Shown: positions 42,398-56,042, counted from the stretch's first letter. The stretch: DNA of 64,000 nucleotides from Gallionella sp. (GCA_013044075.1 JABEVG010000038.1:1-64000); one strand, 5' to 3'. The notes: generated by a model from the sequence alone, not told the origin. Made by a program: numbers and translations.

Positions 42398-42787
42398 TTA
42401 GTGCGCTTCGCTATCGACGTGTGCCTGGTACGCGGTCGCGTCCAACAGTACCGACACGTCGGTCGCACTATCCGGCTTCATCTTGAATATCCACGCGCCG
42501 TACGGGTCACTGTTGATGGTTTCGGGCGAACTGTCCAGCGCGCTGTTCGCGGCGACGACCTCACCGGACACGGGCGCGTACACATCGGCGGCGGCCTTCA
42601 CCGATTCCACTACGGCACATTCTTCCTTCGCCTTCAGCTTACGCCCGACAGCGGGTGCTTCGACGAATACCATGTCGCCGAGCAGTTCCTGTGCGTGTTG
42701 CGTAATGCCTATGGTGATCGTGCCGTCGGTTTCGGTTTTCACCCACTCGTGGGAAGCGGTGTATTTCAGGTTGCTTGGATTGCTCAT
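42398..42787 (-). CDS. gcvH: glycine cleavage system H protein
   Basis: ORF 129 aa; [52 protein letters not shown] lipoyl-Lys motif. Confidence 0.97.
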   Translation of the reverse strand: MSNPSNLKYTASHEWVKTETDGTITIGITQHAQELLGDMVFVEAPAVGRKLKAKEECAVVESVKAAADVYAPVSGEVVAANSALDSSPETINSDPYGAWIFKMKPDSATDVSVLLDATAYQAHVDSEAH

Positions 42788-42802
42788 TTTTGGTTTCCTT
42801 TT

Positions 42803-42917
42803 AGTTGTAAGTCGTAAGTGGGAAGTTGCAAGACGTAAGTCATGTTGTCGCTACGCGACTTAATGATGGGGCTAATAAAAACCCCCAACATTAACTGCCA
42901 ACTTACGTCTTACGACT
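42803..42917. repeat. degenerate heptanucleotide repeat with inverted arm (gcvT-gcvH spacer)
   Basis: AGTTGTA AGTCGTA AGTGGGA AGTTGCA AGACGTA AGTCATG (42803..42844); ATTAACT GCCAACT TACGTCT TACGACT (42890..42917). Confidence 0.65.
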
Positions 42918-44000
42918 TCAAATTGCCTTCCCGTTTCTGGCAAACGGATACTTCACCACTTGCGCCGCCAGCATCTTATCGCGGATGGCGACCTGCACGG
43001 TGTCGCCAATCTGCACACCGTTCGGCACCCGTGCCAGCGCGATGGATTTTTCAAGTGTAGGCGAAAAACTGCCGCTGGTGATTTCGCCCGCACCGTGTGC
43101 GGTGTGTACTTGCTGATGTCCGCGCAGCACGCCGCGATCCAACAGCAACAGCCCCACCAGCTTGCGTGTAGGCGGATTCGCCAGCAACGTAGCCTTGCCG
43201 ATGAAGTCGCGTTCGCTCTTCAAGTCCACCGTCCACGCAAGGCCGGATTCCAAAGGGCCGACGCTCTCGTCCATGTCCTGCCCGTACAGGTTCATGCCTG
43301 CCTCCAAACGCAGTGTGTCACGCGCGCCGAGTCCAATGGGTTGCACCCCTGCCTGGTTCAGCGCGTACCAGAAGGCTTCCGCTTTTTCCTTCGGCAGCAT
43401 CACCTCGAAACCGTCTTCCCCGGTGTAGCCAGTTCGCGCAACGAAGTATTCACCGCACTCGGCAGCTTGGAAGTTTTGCAGACCTTCGGTGGCTGCTCGC
43501 GTGTGCGGCAAGACTTGCCACACCTTGGCGCGCGCGTTCGGTCCCTGGATGGCGACCATAGCGAGATCGTCGCGGGAGGTGATAGTAAGTGCCGGCGCAT
43601 GGGTATAGGCCTGCTGCTTCATCCAGGCGATGTCCTTGTCCGCCGTGCCCGCATTCACCACGACACGGAACCACTGCTCGGTCATAAAGTAAATGATGAG
43701 ATCGTCGATCACGCCGCCGTCCGGGCGCAGCATCGCGGAATACAGTGCTTTGCCGGGCAGGGCAATCTTGTCGGCATTGTTTGCCAGCAGATAACGCAGA
43801 AAGGCCCGGACGCCGTCGCCCTTTATGTCCACCACGCGCATATGGCATACATCGAACATGCCGCAGTCATTGCGCACCTGGTGATGCTCGTCGATTTGCG
43901 ATCCGTAATTCACCGGCATGTCCCAGCCGCCGAAATCCACCATTTTCGCACCCATCGCGCGGTGGGCGGCATTCAAGGGAGTCGTCTTCAAAGTCGTCAT
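42918..44000 (-). CDS. gcvT: aminomethyltransferase (glycine cleavage T protein)
   Basis: [39 protein letters not shown]; alternative start at 44006. Confidence 0.97.
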   Translation of the reverse strand: MTTLKTTPLNAAHRAMGAKMVDFGGWDMPVNYGSQIDEHHQVRNDCGMFDVCHMRVVDIKGDGVRAFLRYLLANNADKIALPGKALYSAMLRPDGGVIDDLIIYFMTEQWFRVVVNAGTADKDIAWMKQQAYTHAPALTITSRDDLAMVAIQGPNARAKVWQVLPHTRAATEGLQNFQAAECGEYFVARTGYTGEDGFEVMLPKEKAEAFWYALNQAGVQPIGLGARDTLRLEAGMNLYGQDMDESVGPLESGLAWTVDLKSERDFIGKATLLANPPTRKLVGLLLLDRGVLRGHQQVHTAHGAGEITSGSFSPTLEKSIALARVPNGVQIGDTVQVAIRDKMLAAQVVKYPFARNGKAI

Positions 44001-44016
44001 GGTCATTTCCAGAAAA

Positions 44017-44050
44017 TAAAAAAGGCGCAGCACGAAAATCGCGCTGCGCC
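44017..44050 (-). terminator. intrinsic terminator between the glycine riboswitch and gcvT
   Basis: minus strand GGCGCAGC-GCGATTTTCGT-GCTGCGCC-TTTTTT. Confidence 0.8.
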
Positions 44051-44051
44051 C

Positions 44052-44213
44052 CATCTGTCCTTGATACCTGAGAGATTACGGATAATCCGCCTGCCCCTTC
44101 GGTGGCTGCCTGCGCAGCACTCTCCAGATTTGCCTGTTCCGATTGGTTCTTGAGCCTGAGCGGTTACGGGTGTTGCGCCTTCGGCGGTGCCAAAAATCAG
44201 CACACTCTCCCAG
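44052..44213 (-). promoter_or_regulatory. tandem glycine riboswitch (two aptamers) upstream of gcvT
   Basis: minus strand carries two copies of GGAGAGTG...GCC(G/A)CCGAAGG-GCA...CTCAGG, the second followed by AAGGACAG, a pattern recalled for glycine aptamers. Confidence 0.88.
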
Positions 44214-44311
44214 TCGGTTTGAACGGCAGGCGAATTATGCCGGAACAAATATATTTTTGCGCGGGGAATTCACGCGCCAGCAATCCCATACTGAAAACAG
44301 GCAGGCGGATG

Positions 44312-45205
44312 TCATCGGGTCGACGGATAGAGCACCACCAGACGATAACCGTTCGGATTGAGGTCTGTCGTATCCAACAACAACTTGAGGCTGAGTTCGT
44401 GATTGGGTTGCAGCCCCGTCTGTTCATTTTCGAGCGGGGGCAAATAATCCGCAGGTTTGAATGTGCGTCGCGCGACGGGTTTGTCTTGCCTGTCGTTGAG
44501 TGTCAATTCCAGATCGGGGTAGGCGAGCGGATAGGTGGCGCGATTGCGCAACAAAGCGTTCAGGGTGATTTGTGCGGCGTTGCCGGGATCGGCTTCCAGG
44601 CTGGACGATTCGATACTCATCAGATCATTTTTCTGCGGCAAGGAAACCGTACAGCCCAGCAATCCGCAATATCTCACCAATACCGGCTTGATGTCGGGCA
44701 TGCGCGCGGCGATCTCTGCTCGGAAAAAATAGGCGGTTTGGCCAAACAAAAAGAGCACGAGCAGCGATGAGGATAGCCCCCACAACCAGGTTCGTTTTTT
44801 TGGCGGCGCGACAATGACCGCTTCCTCCTCCCTCACCTCTACCTGCTCGGCCAACGTGAGGTCCTGTTCTGCCTCTGGGTTAGTTTGTGCCGAGGGTTCG
44901 GTGCCGACCGTTGCGAATGGCGGAACTATAAAATCCAGATTGTCCGGATGACGTTCTTCAACAGGCGCGTCCGCAAACTCATCGTTATCCTGGGTGATGA
45001 TCGGCTCGTCGATAGCCGCTGGGATAGCCGCCGGCGACATCTCCAATTCGAGCTGGGGGTGCGGCGCATCGGGAATGAAATTGGGGCGGGCATCGAAGAC
45101 TTGCAGGCAATGCCCGCAACGCACCATACCCTGATGTACTTCCAGTTGCGCGGCCACGATTTTGAAGCGTGTTTCGCAATGCGGGCAAAGTGTCGTTCCG
45201 TCCAT
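44312..45205 (-). CDS. zinc-ribbon (MJ0042-type) DUF3426 domain protein
   Basis: MDGTTLCPHCETRFKIVAAQLEVHQGMVRCGHCLQVFDA; central TM. Confidence 0.88.
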   Translation of the reverse strand: MDGTTLCPHCETRFKIVAAQLEVHQGMVRCGHCLQVFDARPNFIPDAPHPQLELEMSPAAIPAAIDEPIITQDNDEFADAPVEERHPDNLDFIVPPFATVGTEPSAQTNPEAEQDLTLAEQVEVREEEAVIVAPPKKRTWLWGLSSSLLVLFLFGQTAYFFRAEIAARMPDIKPVLVRYCGLLGCTVSLPQKNDLMSIESSSLEADPGNAAQITLNALLRNRATYPLAYPDLELTLNDRQDKPVARRTFKPADYLPPLENEQTGLQPNHELSLKLLLDTTDLNPNGYRLVVLYPSTR

Positions 45206-45217
45206 GCTGGTCCGACC

Positions 45218-46111
45218 CTAACGTTTTCGCCCGGACAAGCACGACCACCCGTCTTCGAATACGGGCGGATTAAGGTCGAACCATTGCCGGTAAATCGCCA
45301 TCACCTCTTCCGCCTGTTCCTGCAATATGCCGGACAACACGATTCGTCCGCCAGGCTTGGTCACGTCGGCGAGCAACGGAGCCAGCATACGCAAGGGGTT
45401 GGTCAAAATATTCGCTACCACCAGATCATAAGTCGCCTGCGGGGCCGCGTCCGGCAAATGAAATTGAACGTTCTCCACCTGGTTCGCAACGGCATTGTCA
45501 CGACTGGCGATCACGGCTTGTTTATCCACGTCGACCCCGACCGCGCGCGCCGCCCCCAGCTTGAGTGCGGCAATCGCCAATATGCCGGAACCACAACCGT
45601 AGTCGAGTACGCTCACGCCTTCGGCCAGATGGCTATCCAGCCAGCGCAGACACAGGCGCGTGGTCGGATGACTGCCCGTACCGAAGGCCAATCCGGGATC
45701 GAGGACGATGTTAATCGCGTCCGGGTCGGCAGGTTTATGCCAAGTCGGGACGATCCACAAACGGGGGGAGATTGGGATGGGATCGAACTGCGACTGGGTC
45801 AGACGTACCCAATCGTTGTCGGCCAAGGTTTCGATGCGATATTCGGGAAGTTTTACCAAGCCGGTTGCGGCGGCCGCAGCCCGCAAAATTGCCGCCACAT
45901 CCTGATCGTTATCGAACAAAGCACTGATGCGGTTGTGTTGCCACACGCCGGGAGGCGGCTCACCGGGTTCGCCGAAGATCGCCTGTTCATCCGGCGTGTC
46001 CGCGTCCGCATCCAGCAGATCGACCGACAACGCGCCGCGTTCCAGCAATGCTTCGCTAAGTGCCTCGGCATGTTGGGCATCGGTATCGGCGATCAGAGTT
46101 AACCAGGCCAT
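45218..46111 (-). CDS. prmA: ribosomal protein L11 methyltransferase
   Basis: ORF 297 aa; LDPGLAFGTGSHPTTRLCL, VLDYGCGSGILAIAA, NILTNPL. Confidence 0.95.
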   Translation of the reverse strand: MAWLTLIADTDAQHAEALSEALLERGALSVDLLDADADTPDEQAIFGEPGEPPPGVWQHNRISALFDNDQDVAAILRAAAAATGLVKLPEYRIETLADNDWVRLTQSQFDPIPISPRLWIVPTWHKPADPDAINIVLDPGLAFGTGSHPTTRLCLRWLDSHLAEGVSVLDYGCGSGILAIAALKLGAARAVGVDVDKQAVIASRDNAVANQVENVQFHLPDAAPQATYDLVVANILTNPLRMLAPLLADVTKPGGRIVLSGILQEQAEEVMAIYRQWFDLNPPVFEDGWSCLSGRKR

Positions 46112-47466
46112 TATTTTGCTTTGTTGCGCTCGGCCAGACGTTCTTCCAGATAATGAATACTCGTTCCGCCGCGAATAAAAGCCGCGTCCTGCAACAATTC
46201 ACGATGCAGCGCGATGTTGGTATCAATGCCTTCCACAGCCATCTCCGACAGCGCGGTGCGCATCCGCGCCATCGCCTGTTCACGCGTGTCGCCGTAGGCG
46301 ATCAGCTTGCCTATCATCGAGTCGTAATGGGGCGGCACGAAGTAGTTGGCATACACATGCGAATCAACACGGATGCCGGGGCCGCCGGGTGTATGCCAAG
46401 TCGTGATACGACCCGGTGAAGGGGTAAATTTATAGGGGTGCTCCGCGTTGATGCGGCACTCGATCGCATGACCCCGGAATTGGATGTCGCGTTGGCGGAA
46501 CGGCAGTCTCTCGCCGGCGGCGATGCGGATTTGTTGTTGCACGATATCGATGCCGGTGATCATTTCGGTCACCGGATGTTCGACCTGCACGCGCGTGTTC
46601 ATCTCAATGAAGAAGAATTCGCCGTTCTCGTACAGGAACTCGAACGTGCCCGCGCCGCGATAGCCGATCTTGCGGCACGCTTCCGCGCAGCGTTCTCCGA
46701 CCTTGTTGCGCATCTTCACATCCAGCAATGGTGCAGGTGCTTCTTCCAGTACTTTTTGGTGACGGCGCTGCATGGAACAATCACGTTCGCCCAGATACAC
46801 GGCGTTGCCATGCTGGTCAGCCAGTACCTGAATCTCGATATGGCGCGGGTTCTCCAGAAACTTTTCCATGTACACCATGGGATTGTTGAAGGCCGCCTGC
46901 GCTTCGGTCTTGGTCATGGTGACCGCATTGAGCAGTGCCGCCTCGGTGTGAACCACACGCATACCGCGACCACCTCCACCGCCCGAGGCCTTGATGATGA
47001 CCGGGTAACCGATGCTGCGCGCGATTTTGACGATCTCGGCAGGATTATCCGGCAACGCGCCCTCGACTCCAGGAACACAGGGAACACCCGCTTTTTTCAT
47101 GGCGATTTTTGCCGAAACTTTATCGCCCATCAAACGGATGGTTTCCGCTCGCGGGCCGATGAAGACGAAGCCGCATTTTTCCACGCGCTCGGAAAAATCG
47201 GCATTCTCGGAGAGGAAGCCGTAGCCCGGGTGTATGGCTTGCGCATCGGTCACTTCCGCCGCGCTGATGATGGCGGGGATGCTCAGATAACTTTGCGACG
47301 AGGCTGCCGGGCCGATACACACCGACTCGTCCGCCAATTTGACATACTTGGCATCGGCATCCGCTTCGGAATGCACGACCACGGTTTTGATACCAAGTTC
47401 GCGGCAGGCACGTTGAATGCGTAAAGCGATTTCGCCACGATTGGCGATGAGGATTTTTTCAAACAT
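46111..47466 (-). CDS. accC: acetyl-CoA carboxylase biotin carboxylase subunit
   Basis: [52 protein letters not shown]. Confidence 0.97.
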   Translation of the reverse strand: MFEKILIANRGEIALRIQRACRELGIKTVVVHSEADADAKYVKLADESVCIGPAASSQSYLSIPAIISAAEVTDAQAIHPGYGFLSENADFSERVEKCGFVFIGPRAETIRLMGDKVSAKIAMKKAGVPCVPGVEGALPDNPAEIVKIARSIGYPVIIKASGGGGGRGMRVVHTEAALLNAVTMTKTEAQAAFNNPMVYMEKFLENPRHIEIQVLADQHGNAVYLGERDCSMQRRHQKVLEEAPAPLLDVKMRNKVGERCAEACRKIGYRGAGTFEFLYENGEFFFIEMNTRVQVEHPVTEMITGIDIVQQQIRIAAGERLPFRQRDIQFRGHAIECRINAEHPYKFTPSPGRITTWHTPGGPGIRVDSHVYANYFVPPHYDSMIGKLIAYGDTREQAMARMRTALSEMAVEGIDTNIALHRELLQDAAFIRGGTSIHYLEERLAERNKAK

Positions 47467-47521
47467 GATAGGAGACTCCGGGCCAGGCGCAACAAGCTTT
47501 TCGCGCCATTGCATTGTTTGA

Positions 47522-47986
47522 TTAACCGATGACGAACAAAGGTTGGCCGAATTCTACCGGCTGACCGTTCTCTACCAAGATGGCCTTGATAACACCTGCC
47601 TGGTCGGAGTCGATTTCGTTGAGCAGCTTCATCGCCTCGATGATGCACAAGGTGTCGCCGCTATTGACGTTCTGACCGACATCGACAAACGGTTTGGAAC
47701 CCGGCGAAGCAGAACGGTAAAAAGTCCCAACCATAGGCGATTTGACCACATGGCCTTCGGCAACCGCAGGCTTGGCAGCTTCAACGGGTGCGGCGGCGAC
47801 AGCTATCACTGGAGCAGGGGGTGCGCTCGTCATCGTGTGTTGAGGAGGAGCAGAAGAATACATTTGCTGGCCAGCTGCGACAGTACGCGTGATACGCACC
47901 CGCTCTTCTCCTTCGCTGATTTCCAGTTCAGCGATACCGGAACCTTCGACCAGCTCGATCAGTGTTTTTAGTTTGCGCAAGTCCAT
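47522..47986 (-). CDS. accB: acetyl-CoA carboxylase biotin carboxyl carrier protein
   Basis: ORF 154 aa; C-terminal [18 protein letters not shown]. Confidence 0.96.
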   Translation of the reverse strand: MDLRKLKTLIELVEGSGIAELEISEGEERVRITRTVAAGQQMYSSAPPQHTMTSAPPAPVIAVAAAPVEAAKPAVAEGHVVKSPMVGTFYRSASPGSKPFVDVGQNVNSGDTLCIIEAMKLLNEIDSDQAGVIKAILVENGQPVEFGQPLFVIG

Positions 47987-47996
47987 TGTTTACTCC

Positions 47997-48470
47997 TTAT
48001 TGTTTTTTATAACTCAGTGCATATTGCACTGCAAATTCGTAACCAGAGGCACCCAAGCCGCTGATGACACCGATAGCCAGATCAGAAAAAAAAGATTTTT
48101 TACGGAATGCTTCGCGAGCATGCACGTTAGAAAGGTGTACCTCGATGAAGGGGATGTCCACAGCCGCCAACGCATCACGCAACGCGACACTGGTATGGGT
48201 AAAGGCAGCCGGATTGATGACGATAAACGCTGTCCCGTCGTCGCGCGCCTGATGTAAACGTTCCAGCAGGACGGCCTCAGAATTACTCTGGAGGCATTGC
48301 ACAACCGCGCCACTTTTGACGGCTAAAGCCTTCAAGTTAGCGTTAATTTCTTCTAAGGTGGTGCGGCCATACACCGCTGGCTCGCGGCTTCCGAGCAGGT
48401 TAAGGTTAGGCCCATGCAGCACCAAGATGTGTTTTGCGGGACTCGCTGGGTTAGCAGGACTCGTTTTCAT
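47997..48470 (-). CDS. aroQ: 3-dehydroquinate dehydratase type II
   Basis: [51 protein letters not shown]. Confidence 0.96.
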   Translation of the reverse strand: MKTSPANPASPAKHILVLHGPNLNLLGSREPAVYGRTTLEEINANLKALAVKSGAVVQCLQSNSEAVLLERLHQARDDGTAFIVINPAAFTHTSVALRDALAAVDIPFIEVHLSNVHAREAFRKKSFFSDLAIGVISGLGASGYEFAVQYALSYKKQ

Positions 48471-48534
48471 GCGCGCAGTTTGCCGTAAATTGGGGAGAGT
48501 TGTCTAGATTTTTTCCGAAGATAAGCAAAAAGCA

Positions 48535-50352
48535 TTACAGCTTGGCATGTTGCAGGCTTTTAACAAATTGTGCGGCATCCTGATAGCCCACCACGCGCGC
48601 GGTTTGGATTTCCTTGCCTTGTGCATCAAAAAACAGGGTCGCAGGCGGACCGAACAAACCGTATTGCTTGAGCAAGGCTTTGTCCTCAAGCGTGTTTGCG
48701 GTCACATCCGCCTGCAGCAGGAGGGCGGATTTTAATTTGGCTTGTACCACCGGATCGGTGAACGTGTAACGCTCCATTTCTTTGCAAGACACGCACCAGT
48801 CCGCATAAAAATCCAGCACCACGATTTTCCCGTTCGCACTTGCAATGCGTTGCTCCAGCTCGGCGAGATCTTTGATACGCGTCCATTGCAATGAGCTTGT
48901 GTTGGCCGACTCGGCCTTGCCTATCGTACCCAGCGGTCGCAAGATGTCGCGGGCACCGGATAGCGATCCAACCAAATAGGAAATACCCAACAACAACAGT
49001 ACCAGCCCAATGCCTTTACGCATTTTGTGCCAACCGTTGGTATGCTGCGGTAGCGCATCCAACACACGCATATAAGCCGCCGTGAGTATCAGCAACAATG
49101 CCCACAAGAACATCTGCACACCCATCGGCAGCAAAGGTTGGATGATCCATATAGCCAAGGCCAACAGCATGACACCAAAGAATCGCTTGACGGCATCCAT
49201 CCAGGCTCCGGCTTTGGGCAACAACACCCCGGCGGACGTACCAATCAACAACAGTGGTGACCCCATGCCCAAAGCCAAAGCGAACAGTGCCACGCCACCG
49301 AGGGCGGCATCATGTGTTTGGCTGATGTAAAGCAACGCGCCAGCCAGGGGAGCGGCGACACACGGGCCCATGATGATGGCGGACAATGCGCCCATGATGA
49401 ACACGCCGCTCAGATGCCCGCCATGCAAACGGTTACTGGTGTCAGCCAGTTTGCTTTGCAGCGCAGTGGGGAGTTGCAGCTCGTACACGCCAAACATGGA
49501 CAGCGACAACAGCACGAACACTGTCGCAAATCCACCCAGCACCCACGGGGTTTGCAGGGCATTGGAAACCAAGTCACCGGAAAAACCGGCGGTCACCCCG
49601 GCCAGCGCGTAGGTGATCGCCATACCCATCACATAGGACAATGAAAGAATAAAAGCATGTGTCCTGGTAATGTGATGCCCTCGCCCGACGATGATGCCGG
49701 ACAAGATGGGAATCATCGGAAATACGCACGGCGTGAATGCCAGCAAGAGACCCGCCCCAAAAAAGAATGTCACGACCAGCCAAAAACTACCGCTTCTAAA
49801 AAGCTGTTTGATCCTGGAATCTTCTGTGGATGAATCGAGAACCTCGGATGATGCCACGCTGGTAAGGCTCGGCACAGTGGTCTGCACACCGCCGCCCGGC
49901 ATATCAAGCACGAACGTTTTTTCTATTGGCGGGTAACACAAACCCTGCTCGCTACAGCCCTGATATTCCACTGCCAGCGAAATCTTATCTTTAGACCGCG
50001 CCGTGGTCAGCGGAATCGCCGCCTGAAACGAATGATGGAAGACTTCCATCTCGCCAAAGTTGCGATCTTGTTTGATTTCTCCTTTTGGAAAATCAGGCTC
50101 GGAGAATTTTGTCTCATCATCCAGAGACCTGAAAATGATCTTGTTGCGATACAGATAATAGCCCGGCGTAATGCTGAAGTTCGCTTGTAGCGTATTAGCA
50201 TCCTGAACCAATACGGAAAGTTTGAAGGCTTGATCGGGAAGCAGAAAAACCGGTTTTTTGTCGCCCCCCAAAAGCGGCAGTCGGTCCAGGAAGTTTTCCG
50301 CGTGTACCCCCGCATTCAACACACAAAGCAACATGAAACAAACAAAGCGCAT
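48535..50352 (-). CDS. dsbD: thiol:disulfide interchange protein DsbD
   Basis: periplasmic alpha domain, TM domain with TPCVFPMIPILSGII, C-terminal DFYADWCVSCKEME. Confidence 0.95.
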   Translation of the reverse strand: MRFVCFMLLCVLNAGVHAENFLDRLPLLGGDKKPVFLLPDQAFKLSVLVQDANTLQANFSITPGYYLYRNKIIFRSLDDETKFSEPDFPKGEIKQDRNFGEMEVFHHSFQAAIPLTTARSKDKISLAVEYQGCSEQGLCYPPIEKTFVLDMPGGGVQTTVPSLTSVASSEVLDSSTEDSRIKQLFRSGSFWLVVTFFFGAGLLLAFTPCVFPMIPILSGIIVGRGHHITRTHAFILSLSYVMGMAITYALAGVTAGFSGDLVSNALQTPWVLGGFATVFVLLSLSMFGVYELQLPTALQSKLADTSNRLHGGHLSGVFIMGALSAIIMGPCVAAPLAGALLYISQTHDAALGGVALFALALGMGSPLLLIGTSAGVLLPKAGAWMDAVKRFFGVMLLALAIWIIQPLLPMGVQMFLWALLLILTAAYMRVLDALPQHTNGWHKMRKGIGLVLLLLGISYLVGSLSGARDILRPLGTIGKAESANTSSLQWTRIKDLAELEQRIASANGKIVVLDFYADWCVSCKEMERYTFTDPVVQAKLKSALLLQADVTANTLEDKALLKQYGLFGPPATLFFDAQGKEIQTARVVGYQDAAQFVKSLQHAKL

Positions 50353-50355
50353 AGA

Positions 50356-50685
50356 TTATTCCTTGTGAGTCTGGATTTCAGCATTTACCCAATGCAAATA
50401 TTCGGGCAAGGCCTCCGTCACCGGAAACGCAATAATTTCGGGCAGTTCATAAGGGTGTGCGGCACGAATTAATTTTTCAAGCCGGGCGTACGCCGGGCGG
50501 GTCGTTTTAATCAGCACGGGTATTTCGGTCGCCGTCTCGACCTTGCCTTGCCAGCGATAAACCGATGTACAAGGTGCAAGTCGGTTCACACAGGCCGCCG
50601 CACGTGCCTCGATGATTTGCAGGGCGAGTTTATCGGCAGACGCCACATCGGGCAAATTAGTCATGACGAGCAAGCCATCCATCAT
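50356..50685 (-). CDS. cutA: divalent-cation tolerance protein CutA
   Basis: LVMTNLPD, AACVNRLAPCTSVYRWQGKVE; start overlaps the holA stop. Confidence 0.92.
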   Translation of the reverse strand: MMDGLLVMTNLPDVASADKLALQIIEARAAACVNRLAPCTSVYRWQGKVETATEIPVLIKTTRPAYARLEKLIRAAHPYELPEIIAFPVTEALPEYLHWVNAEIQTHKE

Positions 50686-51695
50686 GCTGCTTTTGCGAAA
50701 CGCTGGCCCAGTTGCAGCAGCTCGTCCCATACGTCACCTGTCCGCAGGCCTTTGATGGTCTTGTCGAGGCGAGCCGCCTGTTGCATGGCGCGTTCGATGT
50801 GGGCGAATTTAATCCGGCGCGCGGCATTCTCGATCTGGCTCAGGCTGGCTCCCCAGATACGCGCCCCACGCATGGCATTGCTGATATTGCTGCCGCGCTG
50901 CATAGCTTGCAATACGCGCCCCAATTTTCTGATGTCTTCGCTCATCGCCCACAGCACCAGCGCGGTCGCCGTGCCTTCCGCGCGCAGCCCGTCGAGTATG
51001 CGTGCGAACCTTGCCGCATTGCCGCTCAACATCGCCTCGGTAAGTTTGCTGATGTCGTAACGCGCCACGTCCATCACCGCGTCTTTCACTTGCTCAAAGG
51101 ACAACAAGCCCGCCGGATGCAACAACGCAAGCTTTTGCACCTCTTGAAAAGCGGCAAGCAGGTTACCTTCCGAGCGATCCGCCAAAAATTCCAATGTGGC
51201 GGATTCCGCGCTTTGTCCTTGGCGTTTTAATCGTCCGGCCAACCAGCCGGGTAGCGCACCACGCGAAATGTCGTCGGCCTGGATAACCACGCTGTGCTGC
51301 TCCAGCGCGGTGAACCATTTACTGTTCTGCGCGGTTTTGTCGAGCCTGGGCAAGCTGATCAAAGTGAGAATGTCCGGGCTCAAGTTAGCAACATAATCTT
51401 GCAGGGCCTGCGCGCCTTCTACTCCCGGCTTGCCGGAAGGAATACGGATGTCCATCACTTTTCGTTCGGCAAACAAGGACCTACTTTGCGCGCTGTTGCG
51501 CAACTCCGCCCACTTGAAGTATTGCTCAACGACGAAGGTCTCGCGCTCGCTGTAGCCGGCTTTGCGCGCGGCTGCGCGTATGCTGTCCGCCGCTTCGGTA
51601 GCCAACAACAGCGCGTCGCCCATCACCACGTAGAGCGGCTTTAATCCGTTCGCAAGGTGGCGCGGCAGGTCTTCGCTGTTGAGGGTGGTCATCAT
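50682..51695 (-). CDS. holA: DNA polymerase III subunit delta
   Basis: ORF 337 aa; HolA organisation, adjacent to lptE and leuS. Confidence 0.92.
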   Translation of the reverse strand: MMTTLNSEDLPRHLANGLKPLYVVMGDALLLATEAADSIRAAARKAGYSERETFVVEQYFKWAELRNSAQSRSLFAERKVMDIRIPSGKPGVEGAQALQDYVANLSPDILTLISLPRLDKTAQNSKWFTALEQHSVVIQADDISRGALPGWLAGRLKRQGQSAESATLEFLADRSEGNLLAAFQEVQKLALLHPAGLLSFEQVKDAVMDVARYDISKLTEAMLSGNAARFARILDGLRAEGTATALVLWAMSEDIRKLGRVLQAMQRGSNISNAMRGARIWGASLSQIENAARRIKFAHIERAMQQAARLDKTIKGLRTGDVWDELLQLGQRFAKAA

Positions 51696-52183
51696 TGGGC
51701 TTGCGGCTTGGCGTGGCTCAAGCGGCGCATGATCTTCTGCACCATGTCCGAGCGCATGCCCTGAAAAAGCATATTCGACTCGGCTTCTTTTGCAAGAATG
51801 ATGGTGTCGTTGTAGGAGTAATTGCGGTACAGCACCATTTGCTCTGCGGGTATCCAGTTTTGCTGCTTGTTATCATATGCCCGTAACGACACCCGAAAAT
51901 GCATCTCGAATTCATTCACACGTCCGCTACCGGCCACAGTCAGAATCTGCTGATCGGCGATCTCACTAGCGATATTAAGCACCACATCCGCCTGTTCGGC
52001 GGTAGCCGCCACAGTGACTTTGTTGATCAGCAGATTGCGCCGCAACTCGTTTACAAACGGTGAATTCAAATCTGGGGCGATGATGTATATCGTCTTGAAC
52101 GGCATGCCTTCCTGACCGCGCAAATGAAAGCCGCAGGCACTGAGCAAGCAAACCGCCATGACAAGAATTACGCGCAACGTCAT
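51692..52183 (-). CDS. lptE: LPS assembly lipoprotein LptE
   Basis: VCLLSACGFHLRGQ lipobox; adjacent to leuS and holA. Confidence 0.92.
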   Translation of the reverse strand: MTLRVILVMAVCLLSACGFHLRGQEGMPFKTIYIIAPDLNSPFVNELRRNLLINKVTVAATAEQADVVLNIASEIADQQILTVAGSGRVNEFEMHFRVSLRAYDNKQQNWIPAEQMVLYRNYSYNDTIILAKEAESNMLFQGMRSDMVQKIMRRLSHAKPQAQ

Positions 52184-52185
52184 GC

Positions 52186-54822
<2,637 letters not shown>

Positions 54823-55019
54823 TTATTCTGGAGGCAAAAATATTTGTGTCATTATAACGTCTCGACTAGATGCCGCGTTTGACTTCTCAACTGCAGTCGT
54901 GCTTATTGGGATACTTGATGCCACAAGGTCAATTGTTACGCGCCGATTTCAGCGGGAATAAACCTCTGTTAGAATCGCGTTCTACAATTTTTTATAATAC
55001 CTCTGAGGAGATACATACT

Positions 55020-55916
55020 ATGTCAAGCAAACACCCTGTGATTGCCATCACCGGCTCTTCCGGTGCAGGCACTACAACAGCTAAACGCGCATTTGAAAAT
55101 ATTTTCCGACGTGAAAAAATCAAAGCTGCGGTCATCGAGGGCGATAGCCTGCATAGTTTGGACCGCATGGCATTCCGTGCTGCGGCAGCTGACGCCGCCA
55201 AAGCGGGCAACAACACTTTCAGTCACTTTGGTCCGGAAGCCAACCATTTTGACAAGATCGAAGGCATGTTCAAGCAATACGGTGAAACGGGCATGTGCAA
55301 ACGTCGCTACTACGTCCATAGCGAACAGGAGGCGGTGGAACATAACAAGCACTTCGGCTTAAAGGATTTGACACCGGGGGTATTTACCCCCTGGGAAGAC
55401 ATCGAAGCTGACTCTGATTTATTGTTTTATGAGGGCTTACATGGTCTGGCCACCGATGATAGCCAGGGCATCGATGCCGGTCAATATGTTGATTTGGGTA
55501 TCGGTGTCGTACCTGTTGTCAACCTTGAATGGATACAAAAAATCCATCGTGATAAAGCCGAGCGTGGCTACTCTGCTGAAGCAACGGTGGATACCATCAT
55601 GCGTCGTATGCCCGACTACATTAAATTTATCACCCCGCAATTCTCCCGAACACACATCAATTTCCAGCGTGTCGCTACGGTCGACACCTCCAATCCTTTT
55701 ATTGCCCGCGATATTCCTACGCCCGATGAAAGTTTTGTTATCTGCCGTTTCCGTGACCCCAAAGGGGTGGATTTCCAATACATGTTGAGTATGATTCCAC
55801 ACTCCTTCATGTCTCGTGCAAATACCTTGGTCGTCCCCGGTGGAAAGATGAGCTATGCGATGGAAATCATCCTGGCTCCTATCATGCATGACATGATCGC
55901 CAAAAAGAAAGGGTAA
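55020..55916 (+). CDS. prk: phosphoribulokinase (Calvin cycle)
   Basis: MSSKHPVIAITGSSGAGTTTAKRAFENIFRREKIKAAVIEGDSLH, LFYEGLHG. Confidence 0.96.
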   Translation: MSSKHPVIAITGSSGAGTTTAKRAFENIFRREKIKAAVIEGDSLHSLDRMAFRAAAADAAKAGNNTFSHFGPEANHFDKIEGMFKQYGETGMCKRRYYVHSEQEAVEHNKHFGLKDLTPGVFTPWEDIEADSDLLFYEGLHGLATDDSQGIDAGQYVDLGIGVVPVVNLEWIQKIHRDKAERGYSAEATVDTIMRRMPDYIKFITPQFSRTHINFQRVATVDTSNPFIARDIPTPDESFVICRFRDPKGVDFQYMLSMIPHSFMSRANTLVVPGGKMSYAMEIILAPIMHDMIAKKKG

Positions 55917-55941
55917 AACCTGCTGATTGGCCAAATGAAAA

Positions 55942-55972
55942 GGGGCTGTCATCATCGACAGCCCCCTTATTT
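55942..55972. terminator. bidirectional intrinsic terminator between prk and atpC
   Basis: GGGGCTGTC-atcatc-GACAGCCCC; CTTATTT on plus, TTTT on minus. Confidence 0.75.
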
Positions 55973-56042
55973 ATCGGCTTTAAATTTGTCATCAAATGCA
56001 ACACAGGCTTAAACCAGACTGCATTTTTTCACAACGTTCTGC

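Noticed and set aside
42960-44153. 397 aa plus-strand ORF opposite gcvT and part of the riboswitch
   Set aside because: Runs antisense through both gcvT and the riboswitch; no domain recognised.
44003-44248. 81 aa minus-strand ORF upstream of gcvT
   Set aside because: Lies over the glycine riboswitch and terminator; structured RNA explains the sequence better.
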